Of a stretch of DNA of 64,000 nucleotides, positions 33,506 to 46,109 are shown one piece after another (the stretch's first letter is position 1; the number at the start of each line of letters is the position of its first letter). The notes below the pieces were generated by a model. That model had not been told where the DNA came from and made no database searches. It worked only from the letters and a program-made list of their open reading frames with translations. The position numbers and the translations under genes were made by a program. Source of the DNA: Sorex araneus (taxonomy: Eukaryota > Chordata > Mammalia > Eulipotyphla > Soricidae); contig NC_073303.1 of NCBI RefSeq assembly GCF_027595985.1, positions 332,121,179 to 332,185,178 on the forward strand, in the 5' to 3' direction.

Positions 33506-35812
33506 TTTTTTTAACTGAATCACCATGCGATACAGTTAAAAAGCTTTCATGATTGAGTTTCATGAAAGGATCAAACACCCATCCTTCCACCAGTGTACAT
33601 TTTCCACCACCAATGTCCCCAGTACCCCTCCCCCCACTCTGACCCCACCCCCATACCCTGCCTCTATGGCAGACAATTTCCTTCTTATTCTCTCTATTTT
33701 TGACTATTATGGTTTGCAATGAAGATACTGAGAGGCCATCATGTTTGGTCCTTTATCTACTTTCAGCACACATCTCCCATCCTGAGTGATCCCTCCAACC
33801 ATCATTGACTTAGTGATTCTTTCTCTATCCCAGCTGCCTTCTCCCCCAGCTCATGAGGCAGGTTTCCAACCATGGAACAATCTTTTTTTTTTAATTTTTT
33901 AAAATATTTAATTGAATCACCATGTGGAAAGTTACAAAGCACTCAGCCTTAAGTCTCAATTATACAATGGTCAAATACCCATCCCTTCACCAGTGCACAT
34001 ATTCCACCACCAAAACCCCAGTATACTTCCCCTCCTAACCCCCCACCCCCCGCCTGTGTAGGTGATAATTTTCACTACTTTCTCTTTACTTTGATTACAT
34101 TCAATATTTCCACCAAAAAAACTCACTATTATTGTTTGGAGTTTCCCCCACAAAATCAGACCTGCTGAAAAGGAAGCATTTGATAATTTGTTTTCCATTG
34201 CTGAGAATGAAGAGATATTGCGGCTGCGTGGTTTTGGATTTCTGTATTTTAGTATTTAAGTAACTAAGTCCAGGGAAATTTCTGCCAGAAATTGCATCAT
34301 TTCAAGCTCATACCTCTCTTTATTGGTCCTTATAAGATGGCGGTCACCACGGCTTTCCCCTCGGAAAGGAAAAGCAGAGAGAGAAAAACCTTTCCCCTCC
34401 TGGGTGGCATGGGGCCATGGCTTAGTTCACAGTCTAGAGACATTTCTGCAAGAAGCTGCTGGTACCAAAAGTAGTTTAGCTGGCCTCCAGGATCATGGTC
34501 ATCCAGCAACGGAGAGGCCGTACACGTGTGGCCACGCAGGTCACATCTCGGCGGAGAGCCCATGGAGCAATCTTTCTGGCCCTTGTCTCTGCTGTCTGTG
34601 GGTGTTAGGCTTATATTATGCTATTTTATATTCCACAAATAAGTGCAGTCATTTTGTCTGCCTCTCTCTTTCTGACTCATTTCACTTAGCATGATACTCT
34701 CCATGTCCATCCACTTATAAGCAAATTTCATGACTTTATCTTTTCTAATAGCTGCATAGTATTCCACTGTGTATATGTACTATAATTTCTTTAACCAATT
34801 GTCTGCTCTCGGACACTAGGGTTGTTTGCAGATTCTGGCTATTGTGAAAAGTGCTGCAATGAACATACAGGTGCAGATGTCATTTCTATTGTGTTTTTTT
34901 GTGCTCCTGGCATGTATTCCCAGAAGTGGTCTTGCTAAGTCATATGGAAGCTCAATTTCTAGTTATTTTAGTAATGCACATATTGTTTTCCATAAAGGCT
35001 GGCTATTGGCATTCCCACCAACAATAAAAGAGTACCTTTCTCCACACATTCACACCAGCACTGCTTGTTCTTGTTCTTTTTGATGTGTGACAGTCTCTGT
35101 GGTCTGATATAAGATGAGGTCTGATATATGATATAAGATGATATATCATTGTTGTTTTGATTTGCATCTTTCTGATGATTAGTGATACAGAGCATTTTTT
35201 AATGTGCCTTTTGGCCATTTGTATTTATTTTTTGAGAAAGTTTCTGTTATTTCTCTCCCCATTTTTGATGGGACTGGAGGCTTTTTTCCCTGTACAGTTC
35301 TTCCAATGTCTTGTATACCCTGGATATTAACCCCTTATCTGATGGGTATTGGATAAATAATTTTTTCCATTCAGTGGGCTTCTCTGTATTTTGGTCACTG
35401 TTTCTTTTGAGGTGCAGAAGCTTCTTAGTTTAATGTAGTCCCGTTTGTTGATGTTTATTTCCACTTGCTTGGTCAGAAGGTTTCGTCCTTAAAGTTGCCT
35501 TTAGCTTCAGTGTCATGGAGGATTCTGCCTACATTTTCCATTTTCCTCCATGTATCTTATGGATTCATGTCTGATATGGAAGTCTTTAATCCATTTTGAT
35601 CTGACTTTTGTGCCTGGCAGTAGACAGTGGTCTGAGTTAGTTTTTGTGCAGGTAGCTGTCCAGTTTTCCCAGTGTCATTTGTTTAAGAGGCTTTCCTTGT
35701 TTCACTGTACATTTCTTGCTCCTTTACCAAAGATTAAGTGATCATATATCTGAGAGTTGTCAGAATATTCAACTCTGTTCTGTTGGTCTGCAGGTCTGTT
35801 TCTATTCCAATA
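33506..35812 (-). mobile_element. 5'-truncated shrew L1, antisense
   Basis: 3' end at about 33506 (antisense of GTGATTCAGTTAAAAAA), 3'UTR to 33870, then ORF2 C-terminal coding sequence (antisense of ATGGAAAGTATC-type blocks) up to about 35812. A retroposon at 33886-34560 is inserted in it; without it the L1 is about 1.63 kb. Confidence 0.85.
33886..34560 (-). mobile_element. L1-tailed GC-headed retroposon, copy 3
   Basis: A 675-bp insertion with a 15-bp TSD differing at one base: CATGGAACAATCTTT (33871-33885) and CATGGAGCAATCTTT (34561-34575). On the - strand: GC-rich head with CCATGATCCTGGAGGCCAGC and TTCTTGCAGAAATGTCTC, then CAGCAGGTCTGATTTTGTGG and an L1-like end. The complementary strand carries AAGATGGCGG (34336-34345), a YY1-like motif. 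Confidence 0.85.
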
Positions 35813-35882
35813 CCGTGTGGGTGTGATATTTTTGGTAGCTTGTCAGGCTCTTTCGATGAGCAACAGGATGACAGTGACAGTG
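35813..35882. mobile_element. Inverted-end RTE or composite-SINE fragment
   Basis: Sequence antisense to the RTE 5' region (GATATTTTTGGTAGCTTGTC, AGGCTCTTT) is joined to sense RTE tail (CGATGAGCAACAGGATGACA, GTGACAGTGA). This head-inverted arrangement is typical of twin priming. Confidence 0.6.
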
Positions 35883-36154
35883 AATGTACATATAGTTTTC
35901 ATATTTTTACTATCATGAATAATGTTGCCATAGTTGATCCTCTTATAAAGGTTTTTATATAGATATACACCTTACAGGTATTTTTCTAGGAGGGAAATTG
36001 CTGGATAATATTGGTAACTTTACGTCTAACCTTTTGAGGAGCTTCCAAGCTCTTTCCCAAAGTGACTGCATCATTTTCTTTTCCTACAAGCAGTATATGA
36101 GAATTCTAATTACTGCATATCCTCGATACTTACCTACCTTTTTGACAACAGCTT
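35883..36154 (-). mobile_element. Old L1 fragment
   Basis: Antisense ORF2-end remnant (ATCATGAATAATGTTGCCAT; GAGGAGCTTCCAAGCTCTTT). Confidence 0.55.
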
Positions 36155-36328
36155 TTTTTTTGATGTAGCGGAGCCATACCCAGTAGTGTTTGGGGCCAGG
36201 TGCCACTTTGGTGCTTGAGATGGTTACTCCAAGAGGTCCTTGGGGGCTTCATGCTCTCCTGACAGACAAACCCAGAGATTCAGCAATCAGAGCCTGTGAT
36301 CCAGACATTTAACTACCTCCCTAGCCCT
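36155..36328 (-). repeat. Old SOR-related SINE
   Basis: Antisense, diverged. Ends CATTTAACTACCTCCCTAGC. Confidence 0.5.
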
Positions 36329-36427
36329 TGCAGCTGCTTCTTGAACATATACTCGAGGAATCTTTCGTCAGCCTCACCTTTATTCTCCTTTCTAGAGTGA
36401 CCTGTGTTGCAAATTCCTGAGCCTTTT

Positions 36428-36601
36428 TTTTTTTTTTGCTTTTTGGGTCACACCTGGCAATGATCAGGGGTTACTCCTGGCTCTGCACTCAGGAATTACT
36501 CCTGGCGGTGCTCGGGGGATCAGTGGGATGCTGGGAATCGAACCTGGGTCGGCCGCATGCAAAGCAAACACCCTACCTGCTGTGCTATCTTTCCAGTCCC
36601 A
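36428..36601 (-). repeat. SOR-type SINE, young
   Basis: Near-consensus antisense copy with an 18-bp TSD CAAATTCCTGAGCCTTTT (36410-36427 and 36602-36619). Confidence 0.94.
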
Positions 36602-36719
36602 CAAATTCCTGAGCCTTTTCAGGGTTCTATATAGTAAACCATTGCTTTTTAACTTTCTTGCTGGCACAGGCTTCAATTTCTTGGGTTTGTGGGTCCAGTG
36701 ACCATCATATGATAGAACT

Positions 36720-36850
36720 TGAAAGCTCCACTGGTCTGGATCTGTGCTCGTGACCTAACTATTCACAATGTATGAGATGTTGAGTCAAATTATATAACCT
36801 CTCTGAGTCTCAGTTTTCTCATCTGTGAGACAGAAAAAAAACTCAATGAA
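36720..36850 (+). repeat. MIR-like ancient SINE
   Basis: TATAACCTCTCTGAGTCTCA and GTTTTCTCATCTGTGAGACA follow the MIR 3' half. Confidence 0.6.
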
Positions 36851-36933
36851 TGGGAAGTACTTGATGCTGAGTATGTGTTGACTCTTAGTAATCTCCCCAA
36901 AATATGGTGGACAATCAAAAATAGGAAGATTTA

Positions 36934-37096
36934 TGGGCTGACATGATAGTACAGTGGGTAGGGCATTTGCCATGCACACAGGTGACCCAACTTTGATCCC
37001 CGGCACCCCACTTGTTTCCCCAAGCCTACCAGGAGTAATCATGAGCTCAGAACCAGAAGTAAGCCCTGAGCATTGTCAGGTGTAACCAAAAAAAGA
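36934..37096 (+). repeat. SOR-type SINE
   Basis: Sense, GGGCTGACATGATAGTACAG head, A-rich end. Flanked by AGATTTA duplicates with one or two mismatches around them. Confidence 0.8.
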
Positions 37097-37351
37097 TAGA
37101 AAGATTTAACTTCTTTCTTTCAGGAATTCATGAACTAGTGGTAGACTCAGCTTAAGTTCACTGTCTTTTAATGCCTATAATGTTCCATAAGATTACTGTT
37201 ATTTAGGGTATGGTGTAACAGATTTTCAAGTGGTTTCCATCTGGTAGAGTGACAGTAGAGCAGGAATATAAGCAGACAGAGCTCAGTGTTTTCACACCAA
37301 TACAAAGCAAGCTCTGGGGTGATAGCAACAATTTGGGCCACAGATTGAAAT

Positions 37352-37496
37352 TTTGTTGTTGTTTTTTGGCCTTACCCAGTGGTGCTCAGGGATCACTCCT
37401 GGTGATGCTTGGGGAACTCCAGGTGGTACCAACGTTCAAACAAAGTATGGCCGGGTACAAAGCAATACCTTACCTGCTGTACTATCTCTCAGCCCT
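37352..37496 (-). repeat. Diverged SOR-like SINE
   Basis: Antisense, GGTGCTCAGGGATCACTCCT to CTGTACTATCTCTCAGCCC. Confidence 0.7.
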
Positions 37497-38309
37497 AACT
37501 GGAAAATTTTAATATGTATGACTCTTGACTCTCTAAGCCAAGTAAACTAAACTTCCCTTGAACTCATGGAACTCTGAAATATCTCAGAGAATAAATCAGC
37601 AGAAAAATTCTGTTCAACCTTCTCTATCACAAAAATCTCTGGCCAATGTGGCACTGTGCCAGTTGTCAAGGAAAGTAAAATCAAAATCAAAATCATATTT
37701 TGAACTGTGCAAGCGAATATAAAACTCATGTATTAAAAGGAAGAATGAGAAAGTAGGGCTGTGGGAGCCAAGAAAGCACAAGCCTGTGGATACGAATCTT
37801 GACTTAAACACATTTTGTTATACAGTAAGTTAGGGTTACTGCTTCCTTGAATACAAAGTATTCTCAGAAGCGGGGATCAAGTATGACCACCCCAGAACTT
37901 AAAGACTCTAATTCTTAACCAAATCCTTGCTTGTGGAATTGTGTGGCTTTACTGGTATCAGAGTTTCAAAAAGTGACAGGTTGCTAAGGAGATGGGATAT
38001 TTTCTAGTGATGATGCCCTTATTTGAGTGTTTCATCTTTGCTAAACCTGGTGCTCTAATCAAGGGCGATGTCTCCATTGTATGGAGAAGGTTTTGAGAAG
38101 CGAGTATAGCCTGGCACACAACATCTAGGCAGTTTGTGTTCCTCAAACCTGTCTTTAAATCTTTGTGGCCTCAACATAGTCTGGCTCTCTCAAATATTTA
38201 GTGTTAGGCTCACCCTGCCTCTCAGCCACTCTGTCTCGCCTCTCTCCTCACGGGGCTCGCCTGAATCAGGTCTGCTTAAACGTTTCCTGTTCACATTCCT
38301 TTTTTTTGC
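37497..38309. other. Intron 1, unannotated
   Basis: No feature recognised. Confidence 0.4.
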
Positions 38310-38480
38310 CCCAGAAAATCACCAGTGGTGAGCATTGTCATAAACAATGCTCAGATTTATTATGCTGTTGACTTTGAATTAAGTTTTGGTTGTCAGAATT
38401 TTTGGTTTTGTTCAGAAACATTTTGCTGTTGTGAGTTTTTGTACCCCCCCGCCCCCCAGTTCAGCTGTGTGGTCTACCAC
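38310..38480. repeat. Unclassified dispersed repeat, copy 1
   Basis: Resembles 45365-45560: GACTTTGAATTAAGTTTTGG, TTCAGAAACATTTTGCTG and a run ending CAGCTGTGTGGTCTACCAC. Diverged; class unknown. Confidence 0.4.
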
Positions 38481-38499
38481 CTGGGTCACAAGCCCAGGT

Positions 38500-38655
38500 T
38501 AAGAAAGTTGGGACAGTGTGTAGGGCTCTTGCTTTGCATGCAGGTCACCAGTGTTTGATCCTGGCACCCCTTATGGTCTCCTGAGCTCACCAGGAATGAC
38601 CTCTGAGTGAAGAAATAGGAATAAGACAACCCGAATAGCTGGGTATGCCCTTCCA
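38500..38655 (+). repeat. Diverged SOR-like SINE
   Basis: TGCTTTGCATGCAGGTCACC then TTGATCCTGGCACCCC and GAGCTCACCAGGAATGACC. Confidence 0.7.
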
Positions 38656-39254
38656 CTCACCACCCTCCCCACACACACATACACACACAAAAGAAGTTGT
38701 GACCTATACCAGTGGGTTTTCAACCTTTTTATTTATGCCTAAAAACTAGCGGTTGAAACCCATAAGCTGAATGAGAAGGTCTAGTGGATTTCAGAGGTTT
38801 TTTTTTTAATGCCTATGGACTGGCATCAGTTCTTGACCCAGCATTTAAAACTCCTCATCTGTGTCAACATAAACCTGATCATGCCTTCTCTATCCATAGT
38901 CTGAGCTGACTGTTAACTGGATGGCTGGTGAAATTTGGCATTGAACCCAGGGGAACTCCAGTACTTATAAAGAACTGTATTTTCAGTATCACCTGCCCTA
39001 CCTCTACCTAGCTTTCAAGACTATAAAAACATGATTCTAAAGTCAACATTTAAAAACACTGAGTCAAAAAAAGTTAAACAGGTTTTGTTTTTCTTCCTTC
39101 TCTCAGCATTTCTTAAAGCCTATAATAGTTCAGAAAACATTCTGAATTTCCAAGAGTGGGATATAGTTTTGGAACTGTATATTTTGCAGTATTTTCAAGA
39201 TTCTTCTCTCCAAAAAATCATTAAGATATTAAGATTGATTAGAGAGAAAGAGAG
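38656..39254. other. Intron 1, mostly unannotated
   Basis: A (CA)n-rich stretch near 38665-38690 and a TCAACCTTTTTATTTATGCC block near 38720 that may be an old DNA-transposon end. Confidence 0.35.
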
Positions 39255-39510
39255 AGAGCACGCTCAAAAGGCTGGGGCTCTATGCCTGGTGTGCAGGAGG
39301 CCCTGAGCTTAGTTCCCTGCACCGAGTGGCCCTGAGCACCGCTGGCTGTGGCCCTGGTAACCTCCAACACTGCTGGGCCCAAGCAGCTCTATATTACTGG
39401 GTTCAAGCATCGTAACTGGGCCAAGAATTGTTGAGAGTAGCCCACTGGCCCCCTGAAAACTGCTTTGGAGGGCATACTCTACCCTCCTCCCCACCACACC
39501 CAGCCAAATT
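39255..39510 (+). repeat. Older, longer SOR-related SINE
   Basis: Begins near GGCTGGGGCTCTATGCCTGG. The extended body includes CACTGCTGGGCCCAAGCAGC. Preceded by a short (GA)n run. Confidence 0.5.
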
Positions 39511-39671
39511 AAAAATTCTTTGGGGATGAGGGGTTAAGAGAGTAAGTAGGAGATCCTCTGTGAGTTCTATCAGGGGTCTCTATTAAGCCTTTGTTTTCCT
39601 AAACCCTATTAGGGACTTGAGCATATTCATTTGGAGGCAGAGCTCAATTGCTTTATTTTTAATTAAAAAAA

Positions 39672-39867
39672 TTTTTTTTGTCTTTTTGGGTCATACCTGG
39701 CAATTCTCAGGGGTTACTCCTGACTCTGTATTCAGGAATTACTCCTAGTGGTGCTGGGGCAGTGGGGTGAGGGGGTGGGGGCGGCACATATGGAATGCTG
39801 GGGATCGATCCCAGGTCAACCACGTGCAAGGCAAATGCCCTACCTGCTGTACTATCACTCCCGCCCC
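39672..39867 (-). repeat. SOR-type SINE with G-rich insertion
   Basis: Antisense. Otherwise standard, but carries about 25 extra G-rich bases near 39755-39785. Confidence 0.85.
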
Positions 39868-40639
39868 AGACCGGAATTCCTTTAATAACGAAAATATGAG
39901 ATATCTGATGTCCCCAGGGAAATTTCAGGAAGGAGAGACTAAATTCTTAATGGGAAAAAAGATCACAGGGAAAGAAAACAAACAAATAAGCTAATGGTAG
40001 GCCTGCTGTAAAAAAGCTTGGGGGAGGGTAATAAAACTTCTAAGGGGAAATTTTAAGCTATTTTCTGTCAGAGGTGCAATATAAATTCTTTGTTTCTGGT
40101 ATGAAATTGTCATTGATCATCTCTAGCTGTCAATGTTTTCATGTGATTCCTTTGCAGATGTGGCCCTGGGGAAGGGGAGGGTGGGGGGGAGGGAACTGGC
40201 AGGGAAGCTGGTCCTGAGCACCATGGTTACTATTATTCAGGGCATCAGCCCCACTGGGCTGAAGCAGGTATTTGCTAAATGAATAAATAAATGGTTTTTA
40301 AAGCAGAAGCAACAGATAAGGATTTCTCTTTACCTGAATCAAACATATTCTCTCAGCCATTCCATAACACTCCCTAACAAACTAGTGTTCCGAGGCTCAC
40401 CCTCACATACTATTAATATATAATAGTTTAATTTTCTATTACATTTCAGAGATCAGCACTAATTGTTGAAAGTTGATACAGAGACTTTTTCGCACCCTCC
40501 CCAATCCCTGCCTGCTATATCCTCTTTTATGAAAGCCTGTCACCTTCTGAATGGAAGGGACAATTTCTCACCTATTTCTGAAGCTCTACTGCTGGGAAGT
40601 CTGAGAAAAGGCAATTAAAATCATTTTTCTTTTATTTCT
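39868..40639. other. Intron 1, unannotated
   Basis: No feature recognised. Confidence 0.4.
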
Positions 40640-40818
40640 CTTTTTGGTGGGGGTTGAGGCAGACACGCATGACAGTGTTCATGACTCATTCCTGACTCTG
40701 TGCTTAGGGCTTGCTCCTGGCTCTGTGCTCTGGGGCCTATTGTAGTGCTGGGGATTTGATCTGGAGTTGGCCATATGCAAGGCAAGCACCTTAACTTCGG
40801 TACTATCTCTCTCACCTC
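40640..40818 (-). repeat. Older SOR-related SINE
   Basis: Antisense, GGCTTGCTCCTGGCTCTGTG to CGGTACTATCTCTCTCACC. Confidence 0.65.
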
Positions 40819-40867
40819 TTTCAAATCATTTTTTTAAAAGATTTTATTTCTTTTATCTTTTCCTTCC

Positions 40868-41168
<301 letters not shown>

Positions 41169-41471
41169 TTTCAAATCTTTTTGACTGAACTTCTGAAATA
41201 AAGCTCAGGTTCTATGCAGTAATTCTGACCAACTCAAAAATAATTGGTCAGAGTTCCCTGGAAAAGTCAGACGTAGACATATTCACTTGTCAAAAAGTCT
41301 CCTTTATTTGCACAATACATTGCTAATTCATACCTAGCAGAACTGTGAAATGAGAGGTTCTTTAGCAACATGATAAAGAATTGCACTGTGTCCCTGGGAG
41401 CAGTTGAGTCTTTTCTGACCCCACTCTTCTGGCCCCCTCAAGCTTATCGTGTATCTTTTTTTCTCTTGTAG

Positions 41472-41522
41472 ACGACTTCGCAGAGGAGGAGGAGGTGCAA
41501 TCCTTCGGTTATAAGCGGTTTG
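41472..41522 (+). CDS. COLEC12: COLEC12 exon 2 (collectin-12 cytoplasmic tail)
   Basis: A 51-bp exon between AG (41470-41471) and GTGAGT (41523-41528). It starts in phase 1, completing Asp3, and ends one base into Gly20. With exon 1 it encodes MKDDFAEEEEVQSFGYKRF, identical as far as I recall to the conserved mammalian collectin-12 N-terminus. This is the cytosolic tail of the type II receptor. It shows an acidic run (residues 7-10, EEEE) and YKRF (residues 16-19), which fits the YxxPhi endocytic sorting pattern and agrees with an uptake receptor. The next exon, expected to hold the rest of the tail and the transmembrane helix, was not found before 64000. Confidence 0.93.
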
Positions 41523-43204
41523 GTGAGTTCTAACAAAGCTCTTTTCCTTGTCAACTTACCAACAAGACCATTGTTGGACCTTTGAGGCAGATGAATGTGG
41601 CTCTGAGTCCCAGTGTTTGTAGAAGGTTGAGTTTCTGTATAATAAATGGATGATTTCTCACAATGTTGAGGGAAGTGAAATAGACCTGTGCCCAGGAGTG
41701 GGGGAAGTTGGGGGAAGTGATGAGGTGTTACAGGGCGGGTGGGAGTGTTCCAAATACAAACTGGGTAATTGGTAAAGGTGGTGGAGAAGAAAATCGGGAC
41801 CAAATCCTGGGATTTCTGGAATATTTTAAAACAAACGTTTTTACTGTAGGGTTTGCGTTTACACTGGTGGATTAGTGAGAGGAAGACTTTTTCCCCCAGG
41901 AACCACAAAGACACAAGGATTTCAAGATAGGCTGAATGATGCTCCCCTCCCTTCTCTAACCCCTCCCCCCCACACACACCTGAGTTGTTCGGGTCCTCAT
42001 TTCTCAAACCTGGATCTTAACATTTTAAAGCAAAATGGTTTTGCAGATCTCATTAAGTTAAAGAGTTTGAGACAGAGTGATGGTCCCAGGTTACCCAGTT
42101 GGACTCTAAATAAAGTCGCAGATACCCTTATAAAATGGAGGGAGAGGAAGTTTGACTACCTAGAGGAGATGGTGATGTGATGATGGAAGCCAAGGTGAGA
42201 GGGATGGACTCTGAAGATGGAGGAAGGGGTCACAAGCCAAGAAATATTGGTGACCACTAGAAGATGGAAACGGCCAAGAAATGGGTTTCCACTCAGAGCT
42301 TGTTTAGCGAGTGCAATCCTGCCAACATCTTTATTTCCACTGACTGAGCCTACTTTCAGACTTGTGGCCTGTAAAATGGGGAGACAAGACATTTCTTTGT
42401 TGTTTTAAGTCATCCTGTTTATGGCAACCTGTTAGAGCAACCCAGAGAACTAGTAGGTACATCTCTGCCTCTTCCGCTGAGGCATCTGGGTGTTCTCTTT
42501 GGGATCGTGCTTTTCATACTTGGCAATTTGGCTTTGAACTGCTAGTGGAACATTCCAAAGTTTCCAAAGACAGTTCAAGGGAAAGGGGAGATGAAGAGGG
42601 AGAGAGAGGGAGAGAAAGAAAATGAAAATGAGAATGAGTCTATTTCCTGTTGTTTAAAAAAAAATTCTGACTGGACTTTGATTAAAGTTAACAACCCCCA
42701 GCTGCTCTGGCTCCCTCATCGCTTTAGCATTTTTCCTTCTGGACACACACTTCTGCATTACTTTCACAGGGAAAAATAGGACTTTGAAATGGGAACGCAA
42801 CAGCATCAAACTCATAGCTCCCCATTTAGATGTGGGTAGAGTGGCTTATACTCAGGATACTTTTTTCCCACCTTGGTACTTCTGTTCTTTTGTCTTCACA
42901 ATTATGTGTTTCTGAATTGTTTACTTAGTTGTACTGATTGCCCAGGAGGTTTTCTCTGAAAGTGATAGAAATGAAGACCAAAAATTACAAAAGAAAGGAT
43001 ATATAGAACAAAACCAATCTTGAGATGCAGAAATAAAGAGAAAATCAAATTTGTAAGATTAAGATAAAATTAATGTTGAAATGACTATGTATGTTGGGAA
43101 TTAGTAGATTTAAAATATGTATTTGAAAACCAGTGCAACTCTACTTTGGAAATCAGTAGAAATATGGAGAACCAAGAGAAAAGTTTTCTTTAAAAAAAAT
43201 ATTT
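41523..43204. other. Intron 2, mostly single-copy
   Basis: No repeat recognised except purine-rich GAGAGAGGGAGAG stretches near 42590-42640. Confidence 0.45.
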
Positions 43205-43365
43205 GAGAGTGGCTTGGTTGATAGTATAGCAGGTAGGGTATTTGCCTTGCACATGGCCTGATCCCTGGCACCTTATGTGGTCCCCTGATCCCACAAGGAG
43301 TGATCTCTGAGCACAGAAAAATAGTAAGCCCTGAGCACATCCAGATATGGTCCAACCACCCACCC
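43205..43365 (+). repeat. SOR-like SINE
   Basis: Sense. TTGCCTTGCACATGGCCTGA with the box-B region shortened, then GTGGTCCCCTGATCCCAC. Confidence 0.75.
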
Positions 43366-45364
43366 ACCACCAAATTTTATAAAAAAGAAAAGGAAAAAGA
43401 CACCAAGAGAATTTTTATTCAGAATTTTATGACTGATTCGTTAGATGAATGGAGATTTGGTGAAAATACACAAAAAGTAGTAAGTTGACAAAGAGATAAA
43501 ATTTATGATGGTTAAGTTATGTGTAGAAATCACAAACTGATGACTGAGGAGACATGATAACTTACGAATGCTGGAGAGTCTAAACAGAGGCTTGTGGAGA
43601 ATGATACTGACTGGTACAGATAGAGAAAGGGAGGGAATTAATGGGAAGTCTCAGAATAGACTATCAAAGAGATAGTTTAATATTGAGAATTTTTAATCCA
43701 ACTTAAGAAAAGTGATAGATGTCCAGGTTAGAGTAGAATTTTGGCAATGGAAGAGCCTTTTCAGTGACTTAAATCAGCCTTTACTTTTATAGATGGAAAA
43801 GGGGAGGCCCAGACAGATTGAGTACTGGCCAAATAAAGTTAGCTAAGATTTCAAAGAAAGCTCACTCTTCTGACACCCAGTCTAATGCAATTTAAGAAAA
43901 AGCCCTTGAGATTGAGGTGACCTTTCAAGTAGAGGATATTCTCAGCTCTGGAAAACCAAAGTAGGCTGGGCAGGGATTTGGCCTCACTACTAGGCTCTGT
44001 CATTTTTATGGTTCTTTGAATCTGGATTTATAAAAGGTAAGTGGGCTTTTGGTTCCTACAAAGTGGTCAAAACTGATTATTGAAAGCAGAACCCAAGAAC
44101 TCATTCCTTGGTATGATTACACTTGCACCATTAAAGGGAGACAAAATTGGTTAAGGTCATGGGTGGGAGTTGTTCAAACAAAAGACATGGCTTTGGCCCT
44201 TTTTGTACTCTCAAAATTTGAAACCAATCCCTTAAAATTAGGGGTCTCAGATGCTGTCTCTGACTATTGAAACACTATGGCATCTGCCAAGATAGTCAAG
44301 TCTCACCAAACTTTGATGAGACTAAAGCATGCCAATAGAGTAGTGATATGAAGGTCCATCCCTATTAGAATGCAAGGTGAGTAGGTACACTGATGATAGG
44401 TGTGGTGTTGAAATTTTGTGCATGCATACCGCCATTAACAGTATTATAAGTCACAGAACTTCAATCAAAAATAAAAGGTAAAAATAAGATATTTCATTTT
44501 TAAAAATGCAAGGTAGAATTATCACTCTTCTACAATTTGAAACATGGCAATTTGGTGGATTTACATAGTCAAACATCAAGGGTGACAAGTCTAAATCCTC
44601 ATTTTTGAAATATAAATTTGTGATTTCCTCTGAACCTGGAAAGACAACATATAGAATTTAGTTTCTGTATGATTTTATGTATGTCTTATTTATGCAAGTC
44701 CAGTGACTACAACTTTAATTTAGAATATAGATGAGCCAGGATTTAATTATCCACAAGACAAAGGGACCAGTACCCTAGCAGACTGTTATTTGGTGGGTTG
44801 TTTCCAAAAGTTATTCGTGAAAATTTTTCAGCAGTATTTGCTATATGAAGTTAAGGCTGTTTACAAAATAACACTGCACTTTACTTCAAATTTATCAGAA
44901 CAATATAGAGCAAAAAGCTTGATCTCCAGCAATCATCGTCCCATGATTCATTATTCTTTATTAACCAGTAGCTTCCCACATGCCCACCAGAGATGCACAG
45001 TTGTATTTTGGTGTCAACCAGGATTTTGTTGTTGTTTCATTGTTTCAGTTTCTCTGTATGTCATGCTTATAATCCACTTTCCCAAGATTCTGATAGGTCC
45101 CTGGGGAGGACAGAGATCGAATCTTACAGGCTTGCCTGTTTTTTCTCTCTATGAAAAGTTTCCTTGAGGAAAATATTTGAAAAATGAAGTGACCAGTATC
45201 AAGCTTTAATCAGACCCAGAGGGTCAGTGCTTCTTGGCCTCAGCATGTAGTGCTACTGATCTCAGGATGAAACTAAAGTTATGATTTAGCAGTGTTTATT
45301 CTCTACGACATAAGATACCAGTATATTAATTATTATGCTATTTAGATAAAGTGTGACTTATACC
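43366..45364. other. Intron 2, mostly unannotated
   Basis: A MIR-like antisense patch lies near 43780-43900 (ATAGATGGAAAAGGGGAGGC). Nothing else recognised. Confidence 0.4.
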
Positions 45365-45560
45365 AGAGTTTCTTAAACTTTTCCCACTCACAATTCCTTT
45401 TTCCTCTGAGAAATACAGCATAAGTGAGAGCTGTCTGAAACACCTTAGATTCATTACACAATTGATTTTGAATTAATTTTTGGTCATTGTAGGTTCAGAA
45501 ACCTTTTATTATTGCCAAAATGTTTTGTTACCCTCACTTTCAGCCATGTAACCTATACTT
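45365..45560. repeat. Unclassified dispersed repeat, copy 2
   Basis: Related to 38310-38480 (GATTTTGAATTAATTTTTGG; GGTTCAGAAACC; CAGCCATGTAACCTATAC). It also has an upstream TTTCTTAAACTTTTCCCACT block. Confidence 0.4.
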
Positions 45561-46109
45561 TAAAAAACGAGAATATTTCTACAATGACCATCTTACCACG
45601 AACTTCAGTTATTTTCTTCCAAAATACATTGCTTGTGGTCCTAGAATACTTTATTATTATAGTTAGTGAAAAATTATAAATGATATTCTAAGGGATTTCA
45701 TTCTATATTTTAGAATTTGTATAAAATTGGTTTAAAGAAATATCTTCAAAAAAACCTACACTTCTCATATCATTAACATGAATGCATTTGGTTTTGTTAA
45801 AATAAATTATTTTTCATTAAATGATATATGGAGTATGTGGAAGAAAAAACAATGTCATTTCAGTTCCAAGGGATTAGTGCATCAAGATTCCATCAGAGGA
45901 GGGGAGAGGTGTGGGGAAATGGTGAGTTCCATATCCTGCTTGTTAACCTACGTAGAAATGATCAAATAGATACAGACCACACTTCTATGTCACTTTCATC
46001 TTTCTTAAGAGCTTACGAACTTAATTTTTCTTCCCAACAAGTCTGTGAGGTCAGCAGACCAAATGTCCTCTTCTTCATTTTATGCCAAATTTTCATCTTT
46101 CCTGGAAGC
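45561..46109. other. Intron 2, unannotated
   Basis: A weak MIR-like patch around 45995-46060. No gene. Confidence 0.35.

Noticed and set aside
41444..42007. 187-codon open frame antisense to COLEC12 exon 2
   Set aside because: No recognisable domain or splice support; it overlaps a confirmed exon on the other strand.
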